Assembly: GCA_019873645.1 (NCBI GenBank)
Contig: JAIOAX010000002.1
Location: forward strand, 62,001-126,000
From: Chloroflexota bacterium
GTDB taxonomy: Bacteria > Chloroflexota > Anaerolineae > B4-G1 > SLSP01
Length of the DNA stretch: 64,000 bases
Direction of reading: 5' to 3'
Position numbers and translations under genes: made by a program
Shown: piece after piece, positions 8,280-18,006 of the stretch
How the letters are laid out: each line of letters begins with the position of its first letter
Position numbering within the stretch: position 1 is the stretch's first letter
Notes under the pieces: generated by a model
What the model was told of the DNA's origin: nothing
The model's input: the letters and a program-made list of their open reading frames with translations, nothing else
Databases searched by the model: none

Positions 8280-9032
8280 ATGGACACCAAGAGTAAGAAT
8301 CCGGGGAATGTCCCCAACCGTTCCACCCGCGTTACCCGTCACATTGAACATCACGGTGGAGGAGGAGCGCTTTCGGACATTATTCTAGGCGGGCAGGACG
8401 GGTTGGTCAATGTCCTGGGCGTGATTTTGGGCATCGTCGCTGCGACACCCGATCCGCGCATCATTGTGGCCGGCGGGTTGGCGGCGACGTTCGCCGAGAG
8501 CATTTCGATGGCGGCGGTGGCTTACACCAGCACCCTGGCCGACCGTGATTTTTATCGCGCAGAGTTGGAACGCGAACGTTATGAAATCCAGGCCATGCCC
8601 GAGGCCGAGCGTGAAGAAGTCCGCCAGATCTACCGCGCCTGGGGACTGGAAGGCGAGGCCCTGGAAGAGGTTGTACGGCAGATCACCGCCAATGAGGAGA
8701 CCTGGCTTCAAGTCATGATGGCCGATGAATTGAAGTTGCAGCCGGTCGATGAACAGCGTGTCCTGCGCAGTGCGCTCATCGTGGGTCTGGCGGCCGTCGT
8801 CGGATCGCTGATACCGCTGATCCCCTTCTTTTTCCTGGCGGCCGGTCTGTTGTCGCGGGGATGGGCCATCGGCATCTCGCTGGCGGTTTCAGCAGTGGCG
8901 TTATTCCTCGTGGGCGTATACAAGGCGCGCCAGACGGTCGGACGACCCGGACGCTCCGGCCTGCAAATGACCATCATTGGAATAGCTTCGGCGCTGGCCG
9001 GCTACGGTATCGGAACGCTGTTCGGTGGGTAA
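8280..9032 (+). CDS. VIT1/CCC1 family transporter
   Basis: This predicted membrane transporter of the vacuolar iron/manganese transporter family has 250 residues. The first membrane region contains the family signature DGLVNVLGVILGI and then AESISMAAVAY. A long charged, helical cytoplasmic segment follows (about 85-160, rich in E/R, the metal-binding domain of the family). Three hydrophobic segments follow that to the C-terminus, including SLIPLIPFFF. Family members export or sequester Fe2+ or Mn2+. ATG 8280 is chosen because GAGGAGGT lies 7-8 bases upstream; the open frame extends further 5' without support. It precedes an Mg-type P-type ATPase by 15 bases, so the two form a probable divalent-cation operon. 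Confidence 0.88.
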   Translation: MDTKSKNPGNVPNRSTRVTRHIEHHGGGGALSDIILGGQDGLVNVLGVILGIVAATPDPRIIVAGGLAATFAESISMAAVAYTSTLADRDFYRAELERERYEIQAMPEAEREEVRQIYRAWGLEGEALEEVVRQITANEETWLQVMMADELKLQPVDEQRVLRSALIVGLAAVVGSLIPLIPFFFLAAGLLSRGWAIGISLAVSAVALFLVGVYKARQTVGRPGRSGLQMTIIGIASALAGYGIGTLFGG

Positions 9033-9047
9033 CAGATTGGGAGGGAC

Positions 9048-11579
9048 ATGGGCACTCAAGACACGCACGCCAATCACTATTGGAGCCAGACAAGTGAGCA
9101 ACTCCTGACGACGCTGCACAGTTCAGCCGCCGGTCTCACGGCGACAGAAGCGCAGCAACGCCGACAACAGGTCGGGCCGAACGTCCTTGAAACGCGCGAG
9201 GAAATTACGCCGCTGCGGTTATTCCTCAAGCAATTCCGCGATCCCATTGTGTTGATTCTGCTGTTTGCCACCATCGTTTCGGCGATGACGCAGGAATGGC
9301 TCGACGCGAGCATCATCCTGGCGATTGTGGTCGGCAGCGCGCTCCTGAGCTTTTCCCAGGAATATAGCGCGGGCAACGCGGCGGCAAAGTTGCGCGCGCA
9401 GGTGACGCTCAAGACGACGGTGGTCCGCGACGGTCAGCCACAGACCATCCCCGCCGAGGACATCGTTCCGGGGGACGTGGTGCAGCTTTCTGCCGGGAGC
9501 CTCATCCCCGCCGATGGGGTGTTGCTGGAAGCCGCCGACTTCTACGTGAACCAGGCCGTGCTTACCGGCGAGACGTTCCCGGTGGAGAAAAGGCCGGGGG
9601 TGGTGGTGGAAAGCGCGAGCCTGCCGGAGCGCACGAACTGCATCTTCATGGGCACGAACGTGCGCAGCGGTTCGGCCAAAGCACTCATCGTGCAAACCGG
9701 CGCGGCGACCGTCTTTGGGCAAGTGGCGAAGCGGCTCACCGTGCGCCCGCCGGAAACCGAATTCGAGCACGGCATTCACCGCCTGGGCTACATGCTCACC
9801 CGCGTGATGTTCATCCTGGTGTTCCTGGTCTTCGCCGTCAACGTCTTCTTCCACAAGCCGGTGCTGGATTCGCTGTTGTTCTCCATCGCCCTGGCGGTCG
9901 GCCTCACACCGCAACTGCTGCCCGCGATTATCAGCATCACGCTCGCTAAAGGCTCGCAGCGCATGGCGGCAAACGGGGTCATCGTGCGGCGGCTGGAATC
10001 CATCGAAAACTTCGGCAGCATGGACGTGCTTTGCACCGACAAGACCGGCACGCTCACGCTGGGCGTGGTCAGCCTGGACGGCGCGATGGATGTGCTGGGG
10101 CAGCCTTCAGAGGACGTTTTCCGTTACGCTTACCTCAACGCCTACTTCGAGACCGGCCTTACCAATCCGCTGGACGAAGCCATCACGGCGCACGCGCAGC
10201 CCGACGTGACCGCCTACACCAAAGTTGACGAAGTCCCCTACGACTTCGTGCGCAAGCGGCTGAGCATTGTCGTCAAAACGGGAACCGACCTATGGCAGAT
10301 CACCAAAGGCGCGCTGGACAACGTGTTGGAGGTGTGTACGCACGTTCAGGAAGGCGACGGCAGCGTACCGCTGAATGATGACCACCAACAGCAGATTCGG
10401 CAGCGCTACACCACCTGGAGCGAGCAGGGATTCCGGGTGCTAGGCGTTGCCATACGGCTGATGCCGGAGCAGGCGCGCTACACCCGCCGTGACGAACACG
10501 ACATGACGTTCGTCGGCTTCCTGCTCTTCTTCGATCCGCCCAAGCCCGGCGTCCGCGAGACGATTGCCGCGCTGGAAGCCTTGGGCGTGCAGCTCAAAAT
10601 CATCACCGGCGACAACAAACCCGTCGCCCTGCACGCCGCCGACGCGGTTGGGATGACCGTGACCGGCGTGCTCACCGGCGCAGAGATCGCCGACATGCCC
10701 GACGAGGCACTCTGGCACGCCGCCGAACACACGAACCTCTTCGCCGAGGTGGATCCCAACGAAAAAGAGCGCATCATCCTGGCGCAGAAGAAACTGGGCC
10801 GCGTGGTGGGGTATATGGGCGACGGCATCAACGACGCCCCGGCGCTGCACGCCGCCGACGTCGGCATCTCGGTGGACACAGCCGTGGATGTGGCGAAAGA
10901 GGCCGCCGATTTCGTATTGCTCCAACACGACCTGTCCGTGCTGCGCCAGGGGATCATCCTGGGACGGACGACGTTCGCCAACACACTCAAGTACGTCTTC
11001 ACCACCGTCAGCGCCAATTTCGGCAACATGTTCAGCATGGCCGGCGCGTCGTTGTTCCTGCCGTTTCTGCCGATGCTGCCGCTGCAAATCCTGCTCACGA
11101 ACTTCCTCACCGACTTCCCCTCTATGAACATCGCCAGCGACAGCGTGGATCAGGTGTTGATCGACAAACCCCGCCGCTGGAACGTCACCTTCATCCGGGA
11201 TTTTATGGTCACCTTCGGCCTTACCAGCTCGGTTTTCGATTATCTGACTTTCGGCGTACTGCTCCTGGTTCTCAAGGCGAACGAAACGCAATTCCACACA
11301 GGCTGGTTCGTTGAATCCGTCCTGACGGGAGTGCTCACCATCCTTATCGTGCGTACGCAACAGCCATTCTACAAAAGCCGGCCGGGTCGGATGTTGTTGA
11401 TGGCGGCTCTAATTGTAGCAGGCATCACGTTGGCCCTCCCCTATACACCACTGAATACGCTGTTGGGACTGACTCCGCTGCCTCTGTCAACCTTTTTGAC
11501 TTTGATAAGCATCACACTGCTTTACCTGATAACCTCCGAAACAGTGAAACACTTTTTCTATCGAAAGGAGCGCATCTAA
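9048..11579 (+). CDS. mgtA: Magnesium-translocating-type P-type ATPase
   Basis: This is an 843-residue P-type ATPase of the IIIB (MgtA/MgtB) kind, predicted to import Mg2+ using ATP. An N-terminal cation ATPase domain and membrane pair come first. The actuator loop VLTGETFPVEK and the membrane segment VGLTPQLLPAIISITLAKGS (hallmark of the MgtA group) follow. The phosphorylation motif DKTGTLT has catalytic D331, with VKTGTDLWQITKGA in the nucleotide-binding domain and MGDGINDAPALHAADVGIS as hinge. Four or more C-terminal membrane segments end the protein. GGAGGGAC sits just before the start. A Ca2+- or general cation-ATPase is the alternative, but the TPQLLP motif favours Mg2+. It is flanked by the VIT transporter and an MprF-like gene. 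Confidence 0.88.
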   Translation: MGTQDTHANHYWSQTSEQLLTTLHSSAAGLTATEAQQRRQQVGPNVLETREEITPLRLFLKQFRDPIVLILLFATIVSAMTQEWLDASIILAIVVGSALLSFSQEYSAGNAAAKLRAQVTLKTTVVRDGQPQTIPAEDIVPGDVVQLSAGSLIPADGVLLEAADFYVNQAVLTGETFPVEKRPGVVVESASLPERTNCIFMGTNVRSGSAKALIVQTGAATVFGQVAKRLTVRPPETEFEHGIHRLGYMLTRVMFILVFLVFAVNVFFHKPVLDSLLFSIALAVGLTPQLLPAIISITLAKGSQRMAANGVIVRRLESIENFGSMDVLCTDKTGTLTLGVVSLDGAMDVLGQPSEDVFRYAYLNAYFETGLTNPLDEAITAHAQPDVTAYTKVDEVPYDFVRKRLSIVVKTGTDLWQITKGALDNVLEVCTHVQEGDGSVPLNDDHQQQIRQRYTTWSEQGFRVLGVAIRLMPEQARYTRRDEHDMTFVGFLLFFDPPKPGVRETIAALEALGVQLKIITGDNKPVALHAADAVGMTVTGVLTGAEIADMPDEALWHAAEHTNLFAEVDPNEKERIILAQKKLGRVVGYMGDGINDAPALHAADVGISVDTAVDVAKEAADFVLLQHDLSVLRQGIILGRTTFANTLKYVFTTVSANFGNMFSMAGASLFLPFLPMLPLQILLTNFLTDFPSMNIASDSVDQVLIDKPRRWNVTFIRDFMVTFGLTSSVFDYLTFGVLLLVLKANETQFHTGWFVESVLTGVLTILIVRTQQPFYKSRPGRMLLMAALIVAGITLALPYTPLNTLLGLTPLPLSTFLTLISITLLYLITSETVKHFFYRKERI

Positions 11580-11589
11580 GGAGGAATTT

Positions 11590-14295
11590 ATGAAACGGCG
11601 ATGGCTGCTTTGGATCCTGGCGATTGCCTTTGTGTGGGTTGTCCTCAGCCATTTCGCGGAACTCAAAACGCTGGCAACGACGTTGGCCCAGGGGAAATGG
11701 CAATGGGTGGCGTTGGCGCTGCTGTTGCAGATAGGGTACTACGTCTTATACACCGCGTTGTATCAAGCGGCCTTTTCCACGGTTGAGGTGCGCAGCCGGG
11801 TCTGGCAGTTATTGCCGGTGGTCCTGGGCGCACTGTTCATCAACGTGGTCGCGCCCACTGGCGGCACGGCGGGAAATGCGCTCTTCTTGGACGACGCCAC
11901 CCGGCGCGGCGAATCTCCGGCGCGGACGGCGGCCGGGGTGTTGCTGGCGTTAGCTGCCGACTTCGTGATGTTCGCCGTGGTGTTACTCGGCGGATTGCTG
12001 TTCTTGCTGGTCAAACACGATCTGCAACCCTACGAAATCGTCGCGGCTATCATCCTGTTCGTATTGATCGCTGTGCTGGGAGGGGTGCTGCTTCTGGGTC
12101 TCTGGCGTCCCGCGCTGCTCCGGACCCTCTTCGGTTGGCTACAGCACGTGGTCAATGGCCTGGCAGCGCGTCTCAAGCGCGCCCCTTTCCTGGCCGAGAC
12201 GTGGGCAGAAAGCACGGCGGCTGAGTTTACCGGCGCTTCGACGGCCATTGCTGCGCACCCTGGCAGGCTGCTAAGGACATTGGGGATCGGCCTTCTGGAA
12301 CAACTCTGCGACGTTGCCAGCCTTTACGCCCTGTGTCTGGCGTTTTACGGCCCGGTCTCGCTGGGCGTCGTCGTGGCGGCCTACGGCATCGGCGTGCTGT
12401 TCTGGATCGTCGCCATCACGCCGGGCGGGATCGGCGTGGTGGAAGGCGTGATGCCACTGGTCTTCATCTCGCTGGACGTTCCCGGCGCGGCTGCCTCCGT
12501 GATCACCCTGGCTTTCCGGGGACTGTCCTTCTGGCTGCCCGTCTTTCTGGGCTTCGTCTTGCTGCGCCGGATCAAAACGTTTGGCGGGCGCGCACGCGCA
12601 GTCAGCCATGCCTGGAGCGTTCACATCCTCGCGCTGCTGACCGGCTTGATGGGCGTCGTGAACGTGATTTCGGCTGTCACCCCCCCGCTTATGAGCCGCG
12701 TCGCCATTCTGGAACAGGTGTTGCCGCTCGAAGTGCGCCGCGGCGGGCATCTCACTGCGGCATTGGCCGGCTTTGCCCTGTTCCTCCTGGCGGCGAATCT
12801 CTGGCGACGCAAACGCGCTGCCTGGTGGGCGACGCTGGGAGTTTTGGCGATCTCCCTGTTCAGCCACTTGTTCAAAGGGTTGGATTACGAGGAAGCCGCC
12901 CTGGCGGGCCTGTTGATCGTTGCATTGCTCATCGAACGTCATGCCTTTCATGCGCGTTCGGATGCGCCCTCGATCCGGCATGGCCTGCGGGTATTGATTG
13001 GCGCGCTGCTGTTCACGCTGGCTTACGGCGTAGCAGGGTTTTACCTGCTCGATCGGCACTTCAGCGTCAATTTTAGCCTGGGCGCGGCGGTACAACAAAC
13101 GTTGGTGATGTTTACCCAATTCTATGATCCGGGGTTGGAACCGCTCACCAGGTTTGGCCGCTATTTCGCAGATTCCATCTATCTGGTTGGCGCAGTGACG
13201 GTAGGCTACGCACTGCTCATGCTGATGCGTCCCGTTTTTATGCGACGGGCGGCTACCGCTGAAGAACGCGCGCGCGCAAAGACCATTGTCGAAGCCTACG
13301 GTTGTTCATCGTTGGCGCGCTACGCCCTGTTCGACGATAAAGCGTACTATTTCAGTCCTGGCGGCTCGGTCGTCCCCTTCGTGGCAAAGGGCAGGGCAGC
13401 CGTCACCCTGGGCGATCCTATCGGGCCGGCTGAAGATCTAGCCGATACGATTCGGGGTTTTATGGATTTCTGCCACGGCAACGACTGGCTTCCGGCTTTC
13501 TACCAGACCTTGCCCGACCATCTGGAAGCCTACAAGGCTGCCGGATTTGATATCCTGACTGTCGGCCAGGAAGCAGTTGTAGATCTGACCACATTTTCTC
13601 TGGAAGGAAAGGCGAACAAGCACCTGCGCAATACCATCAACGTTTTCACCAAAAAGGGATATCGAACCGAATACATCGCCCCACCCGTGCCCGCTGCGAT
13701 ACTGCGTGAATTGCGCACCGTCAGCGACGAATGGCTGACGATGATGCACGGTTCGGAGAAACGTTTCTCCCTCGGTTGGTTCGACGATGATTACATCGGC
13801 AACGGGCCGGTGATGGTGGTGTGGACGCCGGAGGGGATCATCAGCGCCTTTACCAACATTCTCCCCGAGTATCAGCGCAACGAATCCACCATTGACTTGA
13901 TGCGCCACCGCACGGAGGTGGAAGAGGGAACGATGGACTTTCTATTCCTGGCGCTGTTTCAGTGGGCCAAAGCCCAGGGCTACGCGGGGTTCAATCTGGG
14001 ATTGAGTTCGCTCGCTGGTGTGGGGGAGCAAGAAAATGACCCGGCTATCGAACGTGTATTACATTACATCTACGCGCATATCAATCAATTCTACAACTTT
14101 GCAGGACTCCACCAGTTCAAAGAAAAGTTTCATCCCCGGTGGGAACCTCGTTACCTGGTCTATCCAGGGCCGGCCAGTTTGCTGCCTGTGGCCCTGGCGA
14201 TGGTACGCGCCGACTCCGGCGACAACTTCGTGCAAACTTACATCAAAGATTGGATAGAACAACGCCGTTTGCGCCGTCACGTGAACCCTCGTTAA
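11590..14295 (+). CDS. mprF: MprF-like phosphatidylglycerol lysyltransferase (membrane domain plus DUF2156)
   Basis: This 901-residue integral membrane protein is built like MprF/LPG synthase. An N-terminal UPF0104-type flippase domain has about eight hydrophobic segments, with GTAGNALFL and TPGGIGVVEGVMPL. Further membrane helices follow (about 340-550), then a soluble C-terminal acyl-tRNA transferase domain (about 560-880) with GDPIGP, KHLRNTINVFTKKGY, GPVMVVWTPEGIISAFTNI and FNLGLSSLAG. MprF transfers lysine or alanine from tRNA to phosphatidylglycerol, lowering surface charge and sensitivity to cationic peptides; which amino acid is used cannot be told. AAGGAGG precedes the ATG. It follows the Mg ATPase by 10 bases and precedes a second UPF0104 protein. 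Confidence 0.88.
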   Translation: MKRRWLLWILAIAFVWVVLSHFAELKTLATTLAQGKWQWVALALLLQIGYYVLYTALYQAAFSTVEVRSRVWQLLPVVLGALFINVVAPTGGTAGNALFLDDATRRGESPARTAAGVLLALAADFVMFAVVLLGGLLFLLVKHDLQPYEIVAAIILFVLIAVLGGVLLLGLWRPALLRTLFGWLQHVVNGLAARLKRAPFLAETWAESTAAEFTGASTAIAAHPGRLLRTLGIGLLEQLCDVASLYALCLAFYGPVSLGVVVAAYGIGVLFWIVAITPGGIGVVEGVMPLVFISLDVPGAAASVITLAFRGLSFWLPVFLGFVLLRRIKTFGGRARAVSHAWSVHILALLTGLMGVVNVISAVTPPLMSRVAILEQVLPLEVRRGGHLTAALAGFALFLLAANLWRRKRAAWWATLGVLAISLFSHLFKGLDYEEAALAGLLIVALLIERHAFHARSDAPSIRHGLRVLIGALLFTLAYGVAGFYLLDRHFSVNFSLGAAVQQTLVMFTQFYDPGLEPLTRFGRYFADSIYLVGAVTVGYALLMLMRPVFMRRAATAEERARAKTIVEAYGCSSLARYALFDDKAYYFSPGGSVVPFVAKGRAAVTLGDPIGPAEDLADTIRGFMDFCHGNDWLPAFYQTLPDHLEAYKAAGFDILTVGQEAVVDLTTFSLEGKANKHLRNTINVFTKKGYRTEYIAPPVPAAILRELRTVSDEWLTMMHGSEKRFSLGWFDDDYIGNGPVMVVWTPEGIISAFTNILPEYQRNESTIDLMRHRTEVEEGTMDFLFLALFQWAKAQGYAGFNLGLSSLAGVGEQENDPAIERVLHYIYAHINQFYNFAGLHQFKEKFHPRWEPRYLVYPGPASLLPVALAMVRADSGDNFVQTYIKDWIEQRRLRRHVNPR

Positions 14296-14344
14296 CCAGA
14301 GGAGATACCGGTGCTGCGCACACCATGCCAGCACGAAAATGACT

Positions 14345-14372
14345 GACTATAAGACTAACGACTACAGGACTA
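14345..14372 (+). repeat. GACTA direct repeats upstream of second UPF0104 gene
   Basis: Four GACTA units at 14345, 14353, 14360 and 14368 use the same 8-7-8 base spacing as the set at 8231. They also lie immediately before an AAGGAG ribosome-binding site. Confidence 0.7.
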
Positions 14373-14389
14373 TTTCGAAGGAGCCGCTT

Positions 14390-15451
14390 ATGTCCAGTCC
14401 AAATGCCACACAAAAGATCGCGGCCTCGATGCGAGTTCCCAAGCTGATGCTCCGGCTGGCGCGCCAACTTCCGGTGCTCATTCTGCTGGGGCTGGCCGTG
14501 CATCTACTCTTACCTCAGTTGACCACGCTGGAAAGCTCACTCAAGGTCATCGAAAATATGGCCTGGTGGGCCGTAGCCTTAGCCATTGGAGTGCAGGTCT
14601 TGAGTTATGTGGGCAGTGGTTATTTGATCAGCAGCCTGGCGAGCATTTCACCGCCGCGGTTGAGCATCGGACGCGGCATTGTCGTCACCCTGGCGGCATC
14701 CAGCGTGGGATTGGTCGCCGGAGGTATGGTGGGCAATGCAGCGGCGGTGTATCGGTGGACACGCAGCAACGGCGTAGGAAAAGAAGGGGCACTGCTGGCG
14801 AGCTGGCTGCCCTCCCTGTTCAATAACGCCATCCTGGCGTTGCTTGCCGCTACAGGCGTGCTACATTTGTTGATTGTCCATAACTTGTCGACTCTCCAGG
14901 CGATTGGCTTTGGTCTGACGTTGGCGCTGCTCGTCGGCGCGACGAGCGTCATCGTTTGGGGCGTGCAGCATCGTCCCACTTTCACCGCACTGCTGACGCG
15001 GATTGCCCGCTGGTGGGCCAGCTTGATGCGGCGTTCGTACGATCCCACAGCGACCACAGACATCACTGCGCGCATCTTCGGCGCCTGGGATGTGCTGCGC
15101 AGCGGCGGCTGGCGACAGCCAGTATTAGGCGCAGCGTTGAACATCGGCTGCGATATGGCGACGCTCTTTCTGCTCTTCATCGCTGCCGGGCACGCGGTCA
15201 GTCCCGGCATCCTGCTGACCGGCTACGGCCTGCCGCTGCTCCTGGGGAAAGTGAGCTTTCTACCCGGTGGCGTGGGCATCGTCGAAGGGACCATGGCCGC
15301 TTTGTACAACGGCTTGGGGGTGCCGAACGCCGTCACCGTGCTGGTCATTCTGGCCTATCGCATCATCTCGTTCTGGGTGCCCACAGTGCTGGGATTCCCG
15401 CTCGTGATTTACCTGCAACGTACCACACGCCCGGTAGAAGAAACACCATAG
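14390..15451 (+). CDS. UPF0104/AglD-type lysylphosphatidylglycerol synthase membrane-domain protein
   Basis: This 353-residue polytopic membrane protein is equivalent to the N-terminal domain of MprF without the transferase part. About eight hydrophobic segments are present, with GLVAGGMVGNAAAVYRW, LLLGKVSFLPGGVGIVEGTM and a final FPLVIYL helix. Such proteins are thought to move lipids or act in lipid-linked glycan pathways; the substrate is unknown. ATG 14390 is chosen because AAGGAG lies eight bases upstream; an ATG at 14339 would place the GACTA repeats in the coding region and lacks a site. Being next to full-length MprF, it may work as a paralogous flippase. Confidence 0.85.
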   Translation: MSSPNATQKIAASMRVPKLMLRLARQLPVLILLGLAVHLLLPQLTTLESSLKVIENMAWWAVALAIGVQVLSYVGSGYLISSLASISPPRLSIGRGIVVTLAASSVGLVAGGMVGNAAAVYRWTRSNGVGKEGALLASWLPSLFNNAILALLAATGVLHLLIVHNLSTLQAIGFGLTLALLVGATSVIVWGVQHRPTFTALLTRIARWWASLMRRSYDPTATTDITARIFGAWDVLRSGGWRQPVLGAALNIGCDMATLFLLFIAAGHAVSPGILLTGYGLPLLLGKVSFLPGGVGIVEGTMAALYNGLGVPNAVTVLVILAYRIISFWVPTVLGFPLVIYLQRTTRPVEETP

Positions 15452-15461
15452 GAGTAAAAAC

Positions 15462-16502
15462 ATGGTCACTACAGTAGCATTGATTCAAGGGAATGATCGT
15501 TATGCCAATGTGCGCGCGGTGCTGGACTTGGTCGCCGGCGACATCGCCTTCGAGGGACGCCGCCAGGTGCTCATCAAACCCAACCTGGTGAGCCACCGCC
15601 AGCTTTCGGCCACGCATCCCGACGCGTTGCGCGCCGTGCTCGACTTCGTGCGCGCGCGGTATGCCGGGCCACTGCTCATCGCCGAGGGCGCGGCGCTGGT
15701 CAACACCTGGCAGAGCTTTGCCCACTTCGGCTACGAGGCGCTCGCGGCGCGCTATGACGCCGTGCTGGTGGACCTGAATGCGGACGAGGCGGTGCCTGTG
15801 CAGGTCTATGACCGGCGTTTGCGCCCCAAAACCTTACGCCTGGCGCGTACTGTGGTGGAAAGCGACCTGCGCATTTCGGTTGGCCCGCCGAAGACGCATG
15901 ATACCGTCATCGTCACCCTCGCGATTAAAAATATGGTGATGGGGTCGCTCATCAATCCGTTGGTGGCAGCGCGTGAGGTCCCGCGGCCTGACTCGCTGTC
16001 ATCGCTGGATAGACTGGTGCCGCCGTGGTTGCGCTTCTCTGCCCCGGCGGATTGGGTCATGGCGCGCATGGCCGAGCACAACCTGAGCGACAAATTTGCC
16101 ATGCACCAGGGGTATCCCGTCATCAATTTGAATCTGGCGATGCTGGCGCCGTGGGTGTGGCCGCACCTGGCCGTGCTCGATGGGTTCGAGGCGATGGAAG
16201 GCCCCGGCCCGACGAAGGGCGATCCCCTGGATTGGCGCGTGGCGCTGGCGGGAACCGATGCGCTGGCGGTGGATGCTTTCACCGCGCGCCTGATGGGCTT
16301 CGACCCCGAGCAAATCGGTTATCTGCACTATTGCCAACGCCTGGGGTTGGGTGTCGCCGACCCTGCCGCCATCAAAACGGCAGGTAACGTCGCACCGGAG
16401 GCTGTGCGGAGACAATTCAAGCCGCATCCGGGCTACCGGCGGCAGCTCAAGTGGCGTTTCGAGGCGGCCAATCGTCTGCTGCGCAAAGCACAACAGGTGT
16501 AA
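15462..16502 (+). CDS. DUF362 domain protein
   Basis: This 346-residue protein of the DUF362 family shows VLIKPNLVSH (about 38-47), the RISVGPPKTHDTVIVTLAIKNMVMG core, INLNLAM and EGPGPTKGDPLDWRVALAGTDALAVDA. DUF362 proteins often occur next to ferredoxins and are proposed to have an iron-sulfur or redox role. No cysteine cluster is present here, so the function is unknown. The start has AGGAG seven bases upstream, and it is 10 bases after the UPF0104 gene, making it the probable last member of that operon. Confidence 0.83.
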   Translation: MVTTVALIQGNDRYANVRAVLDLVAGDIAFEGRRQVLIKPNLVSHRQLSATHPDALRAVLDFVRARYAGPLLIAEGAALVNTWQSFAHFGYEALAARYDAVLVDLNADEAVPVQVYDRRLRPKTLRLARTVVESDLRISVGPPKTHDTVIVTLAIKNMVMGSLINPLVAAREVPRPDSLSSLDRLVPPWLRFSAPADWVMARMAEHNLSDKFAMHQGYPVINLNLAMLAPWVWPHLAVLDGFEAMEGPGPTKGDPLDWRVALAGTDALAVDAFTARLMGFDPEQIGYLHYCQRLGLGVADPAAIKTAGNVAPEAVRRQFKPHPGYRRQLKWRFEAANRLLRKAQQV

Positions 16503-16579
16503 CGCACCCACAGACTCATAAAAATTACATCGAACCTTAATAAAATTACTCTTTAGATTAAAAAATATACTAAAAAGCC

Positions 16580-16608
16580 TTGACAAAATTAAGGTGCCGT
16601 GTTACAAT
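16580..16608 (+). promoter_or_regulatory. Sigma70-type promoter of the MFS exporter
   Basis: TTGACA (16580-16585) and TACAAT (16603-16608) are separated by exactly 17 bases in an AT-rich gap, close to the sigma70 consensus. Confidence 0.8.
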
Positions 16609-16615
16609 ATTACCC

Positions 16616-16628
16616 GTAATCAAATTAC
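16616..16628. promoter_or_regulatory. Possible operator palindrome GTAAT-CAA-ATTAC
   Basis: A perfect 5-bp inverted repeat with a 3-base centre lies right at the expected transcription start of the MFS gene. A repressor site is plausible but no regulator gene is adjacent. Confidence 0.35.
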
Positions 16629-16647
16629 ACTAACCGGAGAATGAGAC

Positions 16648-17967
16648 ATGAGCGAAATTGATAACACGGCAACCGGCGCTGTAGTCAGCGCTCCACAGAC
16701 ACAAGACAAGCGTTGGGTTGCGCCCTTCTTCACTATCTGGGGCGGACAGGCGTTATCGCTGGTGGGCAGCCAGGTAGGCGGGTTCGCCCTGGTGTGGTGG
16801 CTGACGAAAGAGAGCGGCGGGTCGGCCACCGTCCTGGCGGGAATGACGTTGATTGCACTGCTCCCGCAGGTGCTTCTGGGCCCGTTCGTGGGCGCGTTGG
16901 TGGATCGCTGGAATCGCCGCCGGGTGATGATCATCGCCGACAGCCTGATCGCGCTGTTCTCGGCGGGACTGGCCGTGCTCGCCTGGCTGGATATATTGCA
17001 AATCTGGCACGTTTACGTCATTATGTTTGTGCGTGCGTTGGGTGGGACATTCCACTTCGCCGCGATGCAAGCTTCCACTTCACTGATGGTGCCTAGATCG
17101 CAATTGGCGCGCGTCAGCGGCATGAACCAGACGCTGCGTGGCATCCTGGACATTATCACGCCGCCGCTAGGGGCATTGTTGCTTGAAGTGCTGCCATTGT
17201 ATGGCATTATGGGCCTGGATGTGCTCACGGCGGCTTTCGCCGTGGGGCCGCTGCTCTGCATCGCCATCCCGCAGCCCCAGCGTGAAGCCGCGCCTGTGGC
17301 TTCCGGCGCGTCCTCGCCTGTGATAACCTTATTGCGCGACGTGGGCAGTGGACTGTCCTACATCTGGCATTGGAGCGGGTTGTTCATCGTCCTGTTGATG
17401 GCGACGGTACTCAATATGACCTTCAACCCTGGTTTCTCGCTGTTGCCGATCCTGGTGAACAAACATTTTCTCGCCGGCGCGCTGGAACTGGGCTGGTTGA
17501 ATTCGGCGTGGGGCCTCGGTGTCGTGGCCGGCGGCCTGACCCTGAGCGTCTGGGGCGGCTTCCGTCGGAAAATCCACACCAGCATCCTGGGACTCATCGG
17601 CATGGGCATCGGCGTCTTGCTGGTGGGGAGCGCGCCGCAGAACGGTTTCTGGCTGGCCTGGGGGGGCATGTTATTTGCCGGGTTTATGAATCCCATCGTC
17701 AACGCGCCGTTTCTCGCGTTGTTGCAGAGCGCGGTTGCACCGGAAATCCAAGGGCGCGTCTTCACCGCCGTCAGCAGCATGTCGGGATTGGCTTCGCCGC
17801 TGGGGATGCTGATTGCCGGCCCACTGGCCGACCGCGCCGGGGTGCAGGCATGGTTTTTGATCGGTGGTCTGGTGAGCCTGCTGATGGGCGTGGCGATGTT
17901 TTTCATCCCCGCTGTCGTGCAGCTCGAAGACGAAGCGGCGCGGCGCGAAGCCCAAAACAAGCTCTAG
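16648..17967 (+). CDS. MFS exporter (macrolide-efflux/enterobactin-exporter type)
   Basis: This is a 439-residue major facilitator with about 12 hydrophobic segments. FFTIWGGQALSLVGSQVGGFALVWWLT starts helix 1. The loop 2-3 motif GALVDRWNRRRVMI is the diagnostic MFS motif A, and a matching pattern occurs near residue 230 and in LIAGPLADRAG. The closest known types are MefA-like drug exporters and enterobactin exporters; the substrate is unknown. CGGAGAATGAG precedes the start. It has its own strong promoter (TTGACA-17-TACAAT) and a possible operator palindrome, suggesting it is regulated independently of the preceding DUF362 gene. Confidence 0.88.
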   Translation: MSEIDNTATGAVVSAPQTQDKRWVAPFFTIWGGQALSLVGSQVGGFALVWWLTKESGGSATVLAGMTLIALLPQVLLGPFVGALVDRWNRRRVMIIADSLIALFSAGLAVLAWLDILQIWHVYVIMFVRALGGTFHFAAMQASTSLMVPRSQLARVSGMNQTLRGILDIITPPLGALLLEVLPLYGIMGLDVLTAAFAVGPLLCIAIPQPQREAAPVASGASSPVITLLRDVGSGLSYIWHWSGLFIVLLMATVLNMTFNPGFSLLPILVNKHFLAGALELGWLNSAWGLGVVAGGLTLSVWGGFRRKIHTSILGLIGMGIGVLLVGSAPQNGFWLAWGGMLFAGFMNPIVNAPFLALLQSAVAPEIQGRVFTAVSSMSGLASPLGMLIAGPLADRAGVQAWFLIGGLVSLLMGVAMFFIPAVVQLEDEAARREAQNKL

Positions 17968-18006
17968 CACGTCCAGTCGCCAACATTCAAACGGTTTTCA
18001 ACTGGG

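Noticed and set aside
10440-11360. A 306-codon minus-strand frame opposite the MgtA-type ATPase
   Set aside because: It is a shadow frame in a GC-rich gene; the plus strand carries the ATPase hinge and membrane motifs.
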